From Polyangiaceae bacterium (GTDB lineage Bacteria > Myxococcota_A > Polyangia > Polyangiales > Polyangiaceae), in assembly GCA_015075635.1 (NCBI GenBank), contig JABTUA010000003.1, positions 1,798,001-1,862,000 of the forward strand: 64,000 bases of DNA, in the 5' to 3' direction. The stretch's first letter is position 1. Each line of letters begins with the position of its first letter. Made by a program: the position numbers and the translations under genes. Under the pieces are notes generated by a model. That model had not been told where the DNA came from, made no database searches, and saw nothing but the letters and a program-made list of their open reading frames with translations. Shown piece after piece: positions 34,748-43,447 of this stretch.

Positions 34748-35505
34748 GCCTGCTCAGCGTCGGTGGCGTCGTGCTCTTCATGCTCACCTCTCTGGTGATC
34801 GGCAGCCGCGTCCTCGCGCTCTGGTGGCGGCGCAAGAACCTGCCGGAGCTGCTCCTGGCCATCGCCCTCCTGTGCGTCGGCTTCATCGCCTACGCCGTGG
34901 GCACCGCGGGCAAGCTCCTGGTCGAGGGCACGCAGGAACAGCGGCAGGTCTTCACCTTGGTCGGCCTGAGCATCGAGTGCGTCGGTCACGGCGCCTTGGT
35001 CGCCTTCTCGTGGCGGGTGTTTCATCCGCGCGACACCTGGGCCGGCGCCCTGGCGGGCACCCTCGCGGCGCTCATCGGCGTGGCGCTCTCGGGCGAGGTG
35101 CTCTCCGGCGAATACCTGCGCTACTCCGACATGCGCCCCATTTCCGGGCCCTGGTTGCTCTTCGGCCTGGCCGCGCGGGGCGCGGCGCCCACCTGGATGG
35201 CCTTCGAGTGCTTCCGCTTTCACCACAAGCTCAGGCTGCGGGCGAAGATCGGCCTGGCGGAGCCGCTGGTGGTGAACCGCGTGCTGCTCTGGGGCATCGC
35301 CATCGGCTGCTCGGCGCTCGGTTTCGGCATGAGCATCGTGCACCGCCTGGTCTACGGCACGGGCTTGCGTGCACACGTTTGGGCGCTGACTACGGTGTCG
35401 GCGCTGGCCACGGTGTCGGCCCTCTGCCTGGGCCTGGCCTTCTTCCCGCCCAAGGCGTACCGTCGCTGGTTGGAGGAGCGCCCGGGCCCCGCGCCGCGGG
35501 CGTGA
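34744..35505 (+). CDS. Integral membrane protein with about seven helices
   Basis: The product is 253 residues; GTG 34744 overlaps the preceding stop (GTGA). Hydrophobic segments at about residues 2-24, 36-58, 70-90, 98-120, 135-160, 180-203 and 215-238 suggest seven membrane helices. The arrangement (N-terminus outside, basic loop RFHHKLRLRAKIGLAE between helices 5 and 6) resembles orphan 7TM sensor-like proteins, but no signalling domain follows. Function unknown. Confidence 0.65.
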   Translation: MSLLSVGGVVLFMLTSLVIGSRVLALWWRRKNLPELLLAIALLCVGFIAYAVGTAGKLLVEGTQEQRQVFTLVGLSIECVGHGALVAFSWRVFHPRDTWAGALAGTLAALIGVALSGEVLSGEYLRYSDMRPISGPWLLFGLAARGAAPTWMAFECFRFHHKLRLRAKIGLAEPLVVNRVLLWGIAIGCSALGFGMSIVHRLVYGTGLRAHVWALTTVSALATVSALCLGLAFFPPKAYRRWLEERPGPAPRA

Positions 35506-35512
35506 GGAGAAC

Positions 35513-36067
35513 ATGCCGCGCTCGCTCGTCGCTGCCCTGTTCGTCGCCGCCGCGTGCTCGCCCGCGCCCGAGCCAAAGGCTTCGTCGGCAGAGCCGGCGC
35601 CGAAAGCGAAGCCCGAGCCGGCGGCGAGCAGCACGCCCAGCGAGCCGGACGACCCCGAGACGGCCGACGCGTCCGCTCCCGACGCCGAGGCAGCCGCGGA
35701 GCCCGTCTACAAAGAGCCCCCGCCGGTGGTCGTGCGGCGTCACCACGTCTTCACGAAGCTCGAGGCGCGCGCCGGCAAGCGCGTCACGCTGACCTCGCTC
35801 TTGACCACCGCCAGCGACGACCACCCGGATCTCGAGGTCGGCACCGAGGCGACGTTGCAGCACAAGCCCAAGGGCAAGACGGAGTGGGCGGATCTCGGTC
35901 AGGTGAGGGTCGTCTCGCTGAAGACCAAGACCGGGCGCTTCGGCACCGGCGAGCAGGCCATCGCGGTCGAGCTCCAGAGCGAGGTGGCAGGCAGTCCGAA
36001 GGGCGCCTACGTCCGCGGCGCTCAGCTCCGGCTCCAGGTGGATCGTCCCGAGCAGCCAGCAAAGTAG
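35513..36067 (+). CDS. Small lipoprotein, unknown function
   Basis: The product is 184 residues from ATG 35513, seven bases after the upstream stop. Signal peptide with lipobox AAAC (Cys15), a long Ala/Pro/Glu/Lys linker to residue 68, and a compact C-terminal beta-rich domain (KRVTLTSLLTTASDDHPDL, EQAIAVELQSEVAG). No family recognised. It is the last of a run of plus-strand genes beginning at 31569. Confidence 0.62.
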   Translation: MPRSLVAALFVAAACSPAPEPKASSAEPAPKAKPEPAASSTPSEPDDPETADASAPDAEAAAEPVYKEPPPVVVRRHHVFTKLEARAGKRVTLTSLLTTASDDHPDLEVGTEATLQHKPKGKTEWADLGQVRVVSLKTKTGRFGTGEQAIAVELQSEVAGSPKGAYVRGAQLRLQVDRPEQPAK

Positions 36068-36184
36068 CCGGATCTCCTGGACTTGCGCCGACGGGTCGTA
36101 TTTGGTTGACGATGTAGGATAACAGGAGCAAAGGTGCGCTGGTGTCGTGCTGAGTACCACTCAGACCTACCCAGGGAGCTCCCC

Positions 36185-36787
36185 ATGCTGAAGCGTACCG
36201 CCTTCGCTCTGATCCTGCCGTCGATCGTGCTTGGGGGCTGCGCGAGCCACGATCCCGGTGACGGCTCCGAGCCCGGGACGGCGAACGAAGATCGCAAGCC
36301 GCTCGGCAAGGCCGACTCGAGCGGGTCCTGCGAGGCGGACGGGCAGAGCTACTGCGGCGGGAAGTCCGCCGGGAGCTGCTGGTGTGACGAGGGCTGCGCG
36401 AAGTACGGCGACTGCTGCGCCGACGTCGGGAGCGCCTGCGCGCTGTCGAGCGGACCGAGCATCAGCTTCGCCTCGGACTGGTCCGAGACGGTGAACGGCG
36501 AGCTGACCAAAGGCGCCGAGGTGACCATCGCGTACGATCCGGAGCGGCTGACCAAGTGTCGCGGCACCCAGGGCGGCTACCAGCAGTGGGCCATCACCGC
36601 GCAGTATCGCGTGGACGGCGGACCCATCGAGAACGTGGTGGTGGCGGGCAACGGCGCTTCAGCCGAGCCGCGCATCACGCTGTCTCACCGCGGCGACCTG
36701 GAGCTCTGGTTCCAGAACACGAACCGCTGGGGCTGCGTCGCCTACGACTCGAATTTGGGCGCAAACTACCACTTCGACGTCAACTGA
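36185..36787 (+). CDS. Lipoprotein with somatomedin-B-like domain
   Basis: The product is 200 residues from ATG 36185; GGAG eight bases upstream supports this start over ATG 36134. Lipobox LGGC (Cys19). A KPLGKADSSGSC segment, of a type common in myxobacterial secreted proteins, is followed by eight cysteines at about residues 49-83 in the order of a somatomedin-B knot (CxCDxxC and YGDCCAD are recognisable). The C-terminal 115 residues form a beta-sandwich beginning SFASDWSETV, similar to the DUF6209 type. It ends one base before the convergent ATP-grasp gene. Confidence 0.75.
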   Translation: MLKRTAFALILPSIVLGGCASHDPGDGSEPGTANEDRKPLGKADSSGSCEADGQSYCGGKSAGSCWCDEGCAKYGDCCADVGSACALSSGPSISFASDWSETVNGELTKGAEVTIAYDPERLTKCRGTQGGYQQWAITAQYRVDGGPIENVVVAGNGASAEPRITLSHRGDLELWFQNTNRWGCVAYDSNLGANYHFDVN

Positions 36788-38005
36788 TCACTCTGCCCAG
36801 AGCGTGACCTCCGTGGCCGCGGCCGCGGCCATCCGGTAGGTCGTGTCCCAGTCTGGGTGGCGCAGCATGATGTGCCCGTCCGAGATCAGCGTGTGCTTCC
36901 AGTTCCGGCGCGGCGTGCCGGGCCGGAGCAGGCGCTCCTCGACCACGTGCTCGCCGTACTTGCGCATGAACTCCACCAGGCCCTCGATTCGGGTGATCCG
37001 GCCGCGCCCCTTGGCTCGCTTGAAGATGATCGCGGCGTTGTACTTGCGCTGCGTGGGCGCCTCGAACTTGCCCCAGCACACCGCCCGGGCCCACTCCCGG
37101 AACAGATCGATGTCGCAGGTGTAGTTCATTTGATCGACCAGGCAGGCTCCGCCCGGGCGGCAGCCGATCTCGCCGAAGACCACCTCGCCGTCGGGCTTAC
37201 GGAACCACTCCATGTGCGTGAAACCGTCGCCCATGCCCAGCGCGCCCAGCACCTGCTTCCCCAGCGCCACGCCGGCGGCGAGCTTCGGCTGATCCATTTC
37301 GCGCACCGTGATGATGACCGGGCTCACCCACTCCTCGCTGCGCGCGATGAGCGGCGGCGGCAGGTATTGCGCCACGTTCATGAACACTGGCTTGCCGCCG
37401 ATGCACACCGTGTCGAAAGTGAACTCCTCGCCGGTGATGAACTCCTCGCAGCTCGCGACTTGGACGTGCTGCATCAGGCCCAGCGCGCTCTCGAGCTCGG
37501 CGTCGCTCGTGACCTTGTAGGTGTCCGCGCTGCCGGCGCCGGAGATCGGCTTCAAGATCAGCGGGTAGCCGATGCGCTCCGCGGCGGCGCGCACCTCGCT
37601 CACGGTGCGCACGCGCTCGGAGTGTGGGGTCCGGAGCCCGGCGCGCCGCACGCGCTCCTTCATCAGCTGCTTGTCGCGAAACCCCTCGACCGTGTCCACG
37701 CTCATTCCCGGCAGGCCGAAGCGCTCGCGCAGCTTCGCCGCCGTGAGCACCATGACCTCCCAGTTGGCCAGCACGCGATCGACCTCTCGGCCGCGCATCC
37801 AAGACGTCACCCGCGCCACCACGTCGTCGTCGTCCAGGATGCGCGGCACCTCCAGGTAGTCCGTCAGGTGACGCTTCAACGAGGCGGGCAGGGCCGAGCG
37901 CGGCGTGTCGCCGACGCCGTAGACCTCCGCGCCGACCTCGGCGAGCCCCCGCGTGTACTGCTGCATCTCGGGCGGGTACGCGGGAGCGAGGAAGACGACC
38001 TTCAT
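36788..38005 (-). CDS. ATP-grasp ligase, paralogue B
   Basis: The product is 405 residues from ATG 38005. It aligns over its full length with the ATP-grasp proteins at 16721 and 38029: MKVVFLAPAYPPE opening strand, FRDKQLMKERVRRAG at 109-123, ATP lysine in LILKPISGAGSA (Lys152), hinge CEEFITGEEF, HMEW with Glu266, and FGEIGCRPGG with Glu279. The product probably ligates a carboxylate to an amine. It is divergent from paralogue C with only 23 bp between start codons, so the promoters must overlap and the two are probably co-regulated. Confidence 0.85.
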   Translation of the reverse strand: MKVVFLAPAYPPEMQQYTRGLAEVGAEVYGVGDTPRSALPASLKRHLTDYLEVPRILDDDDVVARVTSWMRGREVDRVLANWEVMVLTAAKLRERFGLPGMSVDTVEGFRDKQLMKERVRRAGLRTPHSERVRTVSEVRAAAERIGYPLILKPISGAGSADTYKVTSDAELESALGLMQHVQVASCEEFITGEEFTFDTVCIGGKPVFMNVAQYLPPPLIARSEEWVSPVIITVREMDQPKLAAGVALGKQVLGALGMGDGFTHMEWFRKPDGEVVFGEIGCRPGGACLVDQMNYTCDIDLFREWARAVCWGKFEAPTQRKYNAAIIFKRAKGRGRITRIEGLVEFMRKYGEHVVEERLLRPGTPRRNWKHTLISDGHIMLRHPDWDTTYRMAAAAATEVTLWAE

Positions 38006-38028
38006 GGGGGGATGGTACAAGGCAATCC

Positions 38029-39243
38029 ATGCGAAATGTGGCGTTCGTCGCGCCGTTTCCCCTGGAGACCACCCTGCGCTTCGCCCGCGCCGCGGCGCGC
38101 CTCGAAGGCGTGCGGCTGCTCGGCATCGGCCAGGAGCTGCCGTCCGGCAAGGACGGCGCATTGTTTGCGGACAAGGTCCAGGTCGCCGATGGGCTCGACA
38201 CGCGCCAGCTCGTCGAGGCCGCGCGCCTGCTCGAGCGCCGCCACGGCAAGCTGCACCGCGTGCTCGGCATCCTGGAGCCGCTCCAGGTGCAGCTCGGCGA
38301 GGTGCGCCGCGCCCTGGGTATCCCCGGCACCGATCCGGAGACCGCCGACCTGTTCCGCGACAAGGCGCGCATGAAGGACGAGCTCCGCCGTCACGGCCTG
38401 CCCTGCGCGCGTCACGCGCTGATCCAGAGCTGGGCCGACGCCGAGGCGTTCGTCGCCGAGGTCGGCTTGCCCGTCGTGCTCAAGCCCCCGGCGGGTATGG
38501 GCTGCAAGGCCACCTGGCGCGTGCGCACGGCCGACGAGCTGCGCGCCGCGCTCGCTGCCATCCACGCTTCGCCCGAGCGCCCCGCGCTGGCGGAGGAGCT
38601 GCTCAGCGGTCGCGAGCACAGCTACGAGACCATCACCGTCGGCGGGCGGGTGCGCTTCGAGTCGATCTCCCGCTACTACCCAACGCCCCTCGAGGTGATG
38701 GAGACGCCCTGGATCCAGTGGGTGGTGGTGCTGCCGCGGGTGATCGACGGCCCCGAGCTCGCCGACGCCCGCGCGCTCGGCGTGCGCGCCATCGAGGCGC
38801 TGGGCCTCGACACCGGTTTCACGCACATGGAGTGGTTCCGCAAGGCCGACGGCTCGCTGGCCATCGGCGAGATCGCCGCGCGCCCCCCCGGCGCGCACAT
38901 CGTGCTGGCCAACAGCTACGCCCACGACGCGGACATGTACCGCGCCTGGGCCCGGGCGGTGGTGGACGACGCCTTCGACGGCCCCTACGACCGCCGCTAC
39001 GCCGTCGGCATCGCCTACCTGCGCGGCGTCGGCCGCGGCCGAGTGGTGCGGGTCACCGGCGTCGATCGCGCCAACGCCGCCGTCGGCAAGCTGGTGGTCG
39101 AGAGCCGCCTGCCGAGCCCGGGCACCCCACGCTCCGACAGCTACGAGGGCGACGGCTACGTCATCGTCCGCGACCCCGACACGGAGGTGGTGAAGGCAGC
39201 GATGAAGACGGTGATCGAGACCATCCAGGTGCAGTACGCCTGA
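38029..39243 (+). CDS. ATP-grasp ligase, paralogue C
   Basis: The product is 404 residues from ATG 38029. It has the same architecture as 16721-17947 and 36788-38005: NVAFVAPFPLE N-terminal strand, FRDKARMKDELRRHG, ATP lysine in VLKPPAGMGCK (Lys152), EELLSGREHSYE hinge, HMEW with Glu268, and IGEIAARPPG with Glu281. In the last motif the usual Gly-Cys-Arg is Ala-Ala-Arg, so acceptor choice may differ. It is divergent from paralogue B and followed by a gene-free stretch with a tandem repeat. Confidence 0.85.
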   Translation: MRNVAFVAPFPLETTLRFARAAARLEGVRLLGIGQELPSGKDGALFADKVQVADGLDTRQLVEAARLLERRHGKLHRVLGILEPLQVQLGEVRRALGIPGTDPETADLFRDKARMKDELRRHGLPCARHALIQSWADAEAFVAEVGLPVVLKPPAGMGCKATWRVRTADELRAALAAIHASPERPALAEELLSGREHSYETITVGGRVRFESISRYYPTPLEVMETPWIQWVVVLPRVIDGPELADARALGVRAIEALGLDTGFTHMEWFRKADGSLAIGEIAARPPGAHIVLANSYAHDADMYRAWARAVVDDAFDGPYDRRYAVGIAYLRGVGRGRVVRVTGVDRANAAVGKLVVESRLPSPGTPRSDSYEGDGYVIVRDPDTEVVKAAMKTVIETIQVQYA

Positions 39244-39370
39244 TGCCGTGCGCGCGCCCGCGCGCGCCGAGCGTCCGGGTACAGCGTGCGGTTGCCGGGG
39301 TTGCGGCTGAACCTCGGCGTGCGGTTGGGCCCGCAGCCCGGGCGTGCGGGGGGCCCGGCGCGAGCGAAGT

Positions 39371-39550
39371 GTGCGGTTGAGCGTGCGGTTCGGCGTGCGG
39401 TTGAGCGTGCGGTTGAGCGTGCGGTTGAGCGTGCGGTTGAGCGTGCGGTTGGGCGTGCGGTTGAGCGTGCGGTTGAGCGTGCGGTTGGGCGTGCGGTTGA
39501 GCGTGCGGTTGAGCGTGCGGTTGAGCGTGCGGTTGAGCGTGCGGTTCGGC
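39371..39550. repeat. 15-copy 12-bp tandem repeat in a 403-bp gene-free stretch
   Basis: Fifteen head-to-tail copies of GTGCGGTTGAGC (12 bp) run without interruption. Variants differ only at positions 9-10 (GA, GG or CG). Degenerate copies extend left to about 39282. The gene-free stretch 39244-39646 otherwise holds nothing recognisable. Although 12 bp keeps frame and would code VRLS repeats on the plus strand, no start, signal or family supports a gene there. Confidence 0.95.
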
Positions 39551-39646
39551 GCGCGGGGGACCCCTCTCATGGGTCTAGGAGAGGACCTCGCTGGTGCCGC
39601 GTCGAAGACGGCCGGGCCGTGGGCGCCGCGGCCCAGCTCACGCGCA

Positions 39647-40474
39647 TCACTCACACAGATCGAACTCGTCGATGCTGGTCTCGAGCCGGAAGCTCGACCC
39701 CGACGTGTGTCGCTCCGCGAAGAACAGGTGGAACGAGTACACCTGCCCGACCACGATGCCGAGCTCGGCGGCCTTCGCGTCCAGTGACACGGTCTGGCTC
39801 GTGGTGCCGTGCACGCCGCCCAGGTCGATGGCGAGCCGGCGGTTGATGAACACCCAGAGGTCGTCGTCGCCGGTGAAGGTGAACAGCTCGCCGCCCAGGT
39901 AGCGGAACTGACTCTTCACCTCGAAGGTGAAGTGGAAATTGTGCGGGTTGCCCTCGTTGCCGAAGAGCTGCCCGTCGATGGGGAAGAACGTGCCGTCGGC
40001 GTAGGAGAGCTCTTTGCCCGACTGAGTCAGGGCCAGGGTGAGGCTCGTCGAGAGGTTCACCCCCGGCACGTCGCGGTACCATTGATCGAACGCAGCCTTC
40101 CCGTGGGTCGTTTGTGTGAGCCCGGCGTACACCGGCTTGTCGTCGGCTCCGAGCAGCGGCTCCACGATGCCCGGATCGTCACCGAGGGCACTCTCCATGT
40201 CCGGGTGCGTCGAGCGGAAGTCGCGCACCACTCCCGTGAGCACGGGCGCCTTCGGTCGCGGCGCGGTGCAGCCCTGCCAGTAGCCGTTCACGCACACCTC
40301 GACGCCCTGCCCGCACACCGAGAAGCACGCGCGCTCCGCCCCGGCGTCGCCACACGGGTCGAGGCTCGTGGCGGTGAGCCCGGTCCTGGAGCCACACCCG
40401 AGCCCCGGGATCAGTAGCAGCAGAGCAACACCTCGGTGGTGTATCGACGACACTCGCGGGCCTCGGACCATCAT
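39647..40474 (-). CDS. Fibro-slime domain lipoprotein
   Basis: The product is 275 residues from ATG 40474 (ATG 40471 is equivalent). Signal peptide with lipobox LGCG at about residue 27. A small Cys cluster (CGDAGAERACFSVCGQGVEVC) lies at 41-61. Residues 79-275 match the fibro-slime domain, a PA14-like module found in Fibrobacter and myxobacteria: VVRDFRSTHPDME, FHFTFEVKSQFRY, FTFTGDDDLWVFINRRLAIDLGG (in part), and SFHLFFAERHTSGSSF. These proteins are surface or slime-associated and may bind carbohydrate. Divergent from 40557-42266. Confidence 0.85.
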   Translation of the reverse strand: MMVRGPRVSSIHHRGVALLLLIPGLGCGSRTGLTATSLDPCGDAGAERACFSVCGQGVEVCVNGYWQGCTAPRPKAPVLTGVVRDFRSTHPDMESALGDDPGIVEPLLGADDKPVYAGLTQTTHGKAAFDQWYRDVPGVNLSTSLTLALTQSGKELSYADGTFFPIDGQLFGNEGNPHNFHFTFEVKSQFRYLGGELFTFTGDDDLWVFINRRLAIDLGGVHGTTSQTVSLDAKAAELGIVVGQVYSFHLFFAERHTSGSSFRLETSIDEFDLCE

Positions 40475-40556
40475 GCGCGTGGCCCTTGCAGGAGTCGAGC
40501 CAGGCGGCGTCGCGACGGCCCTCGCGCGCCCGCAGCGTTCGTGGGAGGTTCGGTCC

Positions 40557-42266
40557 GTGCCCTCCCGTCAGATCCACTCCGCCTTCCTGCTGGTGGCTGC
40601 GCTCGCCCTCGCGGGCTGCGGCGATGGGGAGGAGGCGCCGCCGGAGCAGGCCTTCGGTTGCAGGACGCTGGGTGCCAAGACGGTGGCTTGCGGCAGCCAG
40701 GGCTACGCCTGGCGGGGTCTCGCGCCGGGTCCCGCGGAGCCGCTCTTCGACGCCGAGCTCGAGGCGCACGCCACGCGGCTCGAGCGGCAGTTCCACGGCC
40801 TGAACGCCCACGGCACGCAGGTGACGGCAGATTTGACGATAGCGACCACACGAACCGAGGAGCGAGAGCTGATCGCGGACTTCGTGGCGAGCGACTCCTG
40901 GGACTTCGAGGCCTTCGCCGGCCGCTCGGTGCCCAGCGTGATCGACGGCTTCGGCAAGACCGCTGGGATGTACGCGGGCGCGGGCATCGCGGCGGACGCC
41001 TTCCGCTACGCCACGCTGCGGGACCAAGGAGCGGACTGTGCCGAGGTCGAGCAGGCGCGGAAGTTCCTGGAAGCGGATCTGGACGTGCTGCACCTGGTAA
41101 CCGCCATCACGGGCATCCCCGGCGGCGTGGCCCGGGGCTTCGCGCAGAAGGACCTGCCGGGGGCGGGTCAGGAGCCGACCACGCCGCTCTTCGACGCGAG
41201 CGGCGCGCCGCTGCCCGCCGAGAAGAACAACGGCACCTGGCGCGACGACAACTCCGGCGGCTCGTACCCGAACGTCATCTGGGAGGACTCCTGTAGTCGG
41301 GACATGTTCTCCGGTTGGGTGCTCGGCTACGCGTCGGCCTGGGAGGCCATCGCGAACGATCCGGCTTTCGCGGAGGAGAAGAAGCAGCGCCTCCAGGCCG
41401 ACGCGCGGGCCATCGGGCACTCGCTGATGCAGGTGGGCGCCGAAGGCTACGACTTGGAGATCAAGGATCCCGACGGGCGCCGCACCTACCACGGGATCCT
41501 GAACGAGAGCTCCATCGACCGCGCCTACCTGGATGGCGTCCAGAATGGCTTCAACGGCATGCTGGCGCTCGGCATCGTGGCGGCGCTCGCCTACGTCTCC
41601 GAAGACCCGGCGCTGAACGCCTACCTGAAGAAGTCCCTGATCGCCGAGCGCGGGCTGCACCTCATGGCCCGGGACAGCATGATCGGCGTCGATCTCGGGG
41701 TGAAGTCGAACTACTCGTCCTACAACATGGCGTTCCTCGGCGGCTGGCTCGCCGTCCGCTACCTGTGCGACGAAGCGGCGCGCTCCGTGGCCCGCGAGGC
41801 CGTACAGGTCGCCCTGTACGACCGCCCCGGCCAGACGCGCCAGCCGCTCGAGCAGAAGCAGAGCTACTTCGACCTCACCTACGTGGCGGCCCGCTCGGGC
41901 AGCAGCGCCTTCGCGCCGCCGAGCGCAGACGTCGACGAGCCCGCCCTCGCCCGCGCGCTCGAGACCCTCTCGGAGTTCGAGCCACCGCCCTACTACGCTC
42001 CGGTGCGCCTCAACTGCGACGCCGCCGAGATCGCGTCGGGACAGTGCGTGGCCGAAGACGGCACGGCGCTCGAGCTCCTGGGCTACGTGGGTCGCGGGGA
42101 CGAGCTGGTCGCCGCCGCGCCGCTGCCCATGCGGACCCGCCCGTCGAGCAACTACCACTGGCGCAGCAACCCCTACGCCGTGGACTCACCCTCGGACGGC
42201 TCGGCGCTGCTCTCCGGAGCGGACTTCCGAGTGGCGTACTGGATGGCGCGCTTCATGCGGCGTTGA
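40557..42266 (+). CDS. Lipoprotein of unknown function, 569 aa
   Basis: The GTG at 40557 is chosen because GGGAGG lies about nine bases upstream and it places a lipobox (ALAGC) right after the hydrophobic core. The mature protein is mostly helical, with repeated helix pairs (NGFNGMLALGIVAALAY, SYNMAFLGGWLAVRYLC) suggesting an alpha/alpha barrel such as those of some glycosidases or lyases. No catalytic pair can be assigned with certainty. It ends 81 bp before the HNH gene on the other strand. Confidence 0.65.
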   Translation: MPSRQIHSAFLLVAALALAGCGDGEEAPPEQAFGCRTLGAKTVACGSQGYAWRGLAPGPAEPLFDAELEAHATRLERQFHGLNAHGTQVTADLTIATTRTEERELIADFVASDSWDFEAFAGRSVPSVIDGFGKTAGMYAGAGIAADAFRYATLRDQGADCAEVEQARKFLEADLDVLHLVTAITGIPGGVARGFAQKDLPGAGQEPTTPLFDASGAPLPAEKNNGTWRDDNSGGSYPNVIWEDSCSRDMFSGWVLGYASAWEAIANDPAFAEEKKQRLQADARAIGHSLMQVGAEGYDLEIKDPDGRRTYHGILNESSIDRAYLDGVQNGFNGMLALGIVAALAYVSEDPALNAYLKKSLIAERGLHLMARDSMIGVDLGVKSNYSSYNMAFLGGWLAVRYLCDEAARSVAREAVQVALYDRPGQTRQPLEQKQSYFDLTYVAARSGSSAFAPPSADVDEPALARALETLSEFEPPPYYAPVRLNCDAAEIASGQCVAEDGTALELLGYVGRGDELVAAAPLPMRTRPSSNYHWRSNPYAVDSPSDGSALLSGADFRVAYWMARFMRR

Positions 42267-42347
42267 GGCTTCACGGCCCGAGGCGCCGGCCTCGAGAGTG
42301 GCAGCCGTGTGCGAGAGAACATGTCGGTCGCGCCGACGCCCGTCCGC

Positions 42348-43445
42348 TCAGGCGAGGGCCTCCGGCAAGGCCGCCAGGGCGGAGCTCAGCTGCCCGCGAT
42401 CGAGCAGCACGAACTGCTTTTCGAGGTGCCAGAGGCGCACGTCGTCGGGCAGGCGACGGTAGACGCCGCGCACCACGCTGGCCGTGCGCTGCGGGTCGTG
42501 GGGCCAGCGGGCGAGGGCAGCGATCTCGGCCAGCCCGCCTGCGTGGCGCCCAGCGCGCTCGACCCAAGCCGCCACGTGGCCCGCGTCCGCCAAAAAGTCG
42601 CTCTTGTGGCGGTTGCAAGCGTCGTGCGCCACGACCAGGTTCGCGATGCCGTCGTCGGGATGTCGCGCCCAGGGCAGGAAGTGATCGACCTGGGGTTGGG
42701 CTCGGATCGTGCCGGCGCAATAGAAGCACCTCCCGTCTTGCAGCTCGAGCAGCGGCGAGCAGACGGGACGGAGCGCGGTCCGGTCGACGCCGAACAGAAA
42801 CTTCTCGAGCGCTGACTCCGGCAAGTGATTGAGGTGAGTGACGTGTGTGATCCAGTGACGGTGAACCAGCGGGCGAAGCACGCCCGCCAGATCGACGAGA
42901 CTCCGCGACGCGCCCGGGCGGAACAAGATGCGGTTGTCGAACTCGCTCGAGTTGAAGGCCCGCCGCTTGATCTGGTCGTCCCACGCGAGCTCGTAGATGA
43001 ACGGGTCGAGCTCACGCCCCACGCGCTGGAGCTTCGGCAGCGGCATCTCGACCAGCTTCCACTCCACGTCCCGCACCAGCTCCTCGAACCGGTCCGGGTC
43101 GTGGAGCCGGGCCCGGAAGAGCGTGGCGCTCGGATCGGGAGCGTGCCGCTCGCGGAAGCGGGTGATGAGCGTCAGGATCTCCGCCTGGCCACCGCGATTC
43201 TGGAGCGGGATGCGGTCCCCCAGCGGCTCGAACTTCTGGGTCTGGTGCCAGTACAGCTCGACGACCTTCTGCGCCAGCTGCGCCGTGGTCAGCATGGACG
43301 GCGGCGACCCGTCGCGTTCGCTCTTCTCGAAGCACAGGTCCATCAGCCCGAGCAGCACGGCGTATTTGTAGGTGGCGGTGAACCCGCCCTGGTCGAGCAG
43401 GACGATGACCTTCTCCGCGAAGCGAATGACGTCCGGCGTCGCCAC
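42348..43445 (-). CDS. HNH endonuclease
   Basis: The product is 365 residues from a GTG at 43445. The C-terminal third is an HNH domain of the zinc-bearing type: CFYC at 240-243, the catalytic VDH at 253-255, a middle loop ending NLVVAHDACNRHKSD where Asn278 and the nearby histidine complete the motif. The N-terminal 220 residues are helical with GGFTATYKYAVLLGLMDL and do not match a family I know. It is the third gene of the helicase/HIT/HNH operon, starting two bases after the HIT stop. Likely cuts DNA as part of a defence or repair module. Confidence 0.82.
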   Translation of the reverse strand: MATPDVIRFAEKVIVLLDQGGFTATYKYAVLLGLMDLCFEKSERDGSPPSMLTTAQLAQKVVELYWHQTQKFEPLGDRIPLQNRGGQAEILTLITRFRERHAPDPSATLFRARLHDPDRFEELVRDVEWKLVEMPLPKLQRVGRELDPFIYELAWDDQIKRRAFNSSEFDNRILFRPGASRSLVDLAGVLRPLVHRHWITHVTHLNHLPESALEKFLFGVDRTALRPVCSPLLELQDGRCFYCAGTIRAQPQVDHFLPWARHPDDGIANLVVAHDACNRHKSDFLADAGHVAAWVERAGRHAGGLAEIAALARWPHDPQRTASVVRGVYRRLPDDVRLWHLEKQFVLLDRGQLSSALAALPEALA

Positions 43446-43447
43446 CC

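Noticed and set aside
39371-39550. CRISPR array
   Set aside because: The repeat units are contiguous 12-mers with no spacers and no cas genes nearby.
39344-39787. Plus-strand frame with VRLS repeats, 147 codons
   Set aside because: It is produced by the 12-bp array, has no signal or family, and its end overlaps the well-supported fibro-slime gene.
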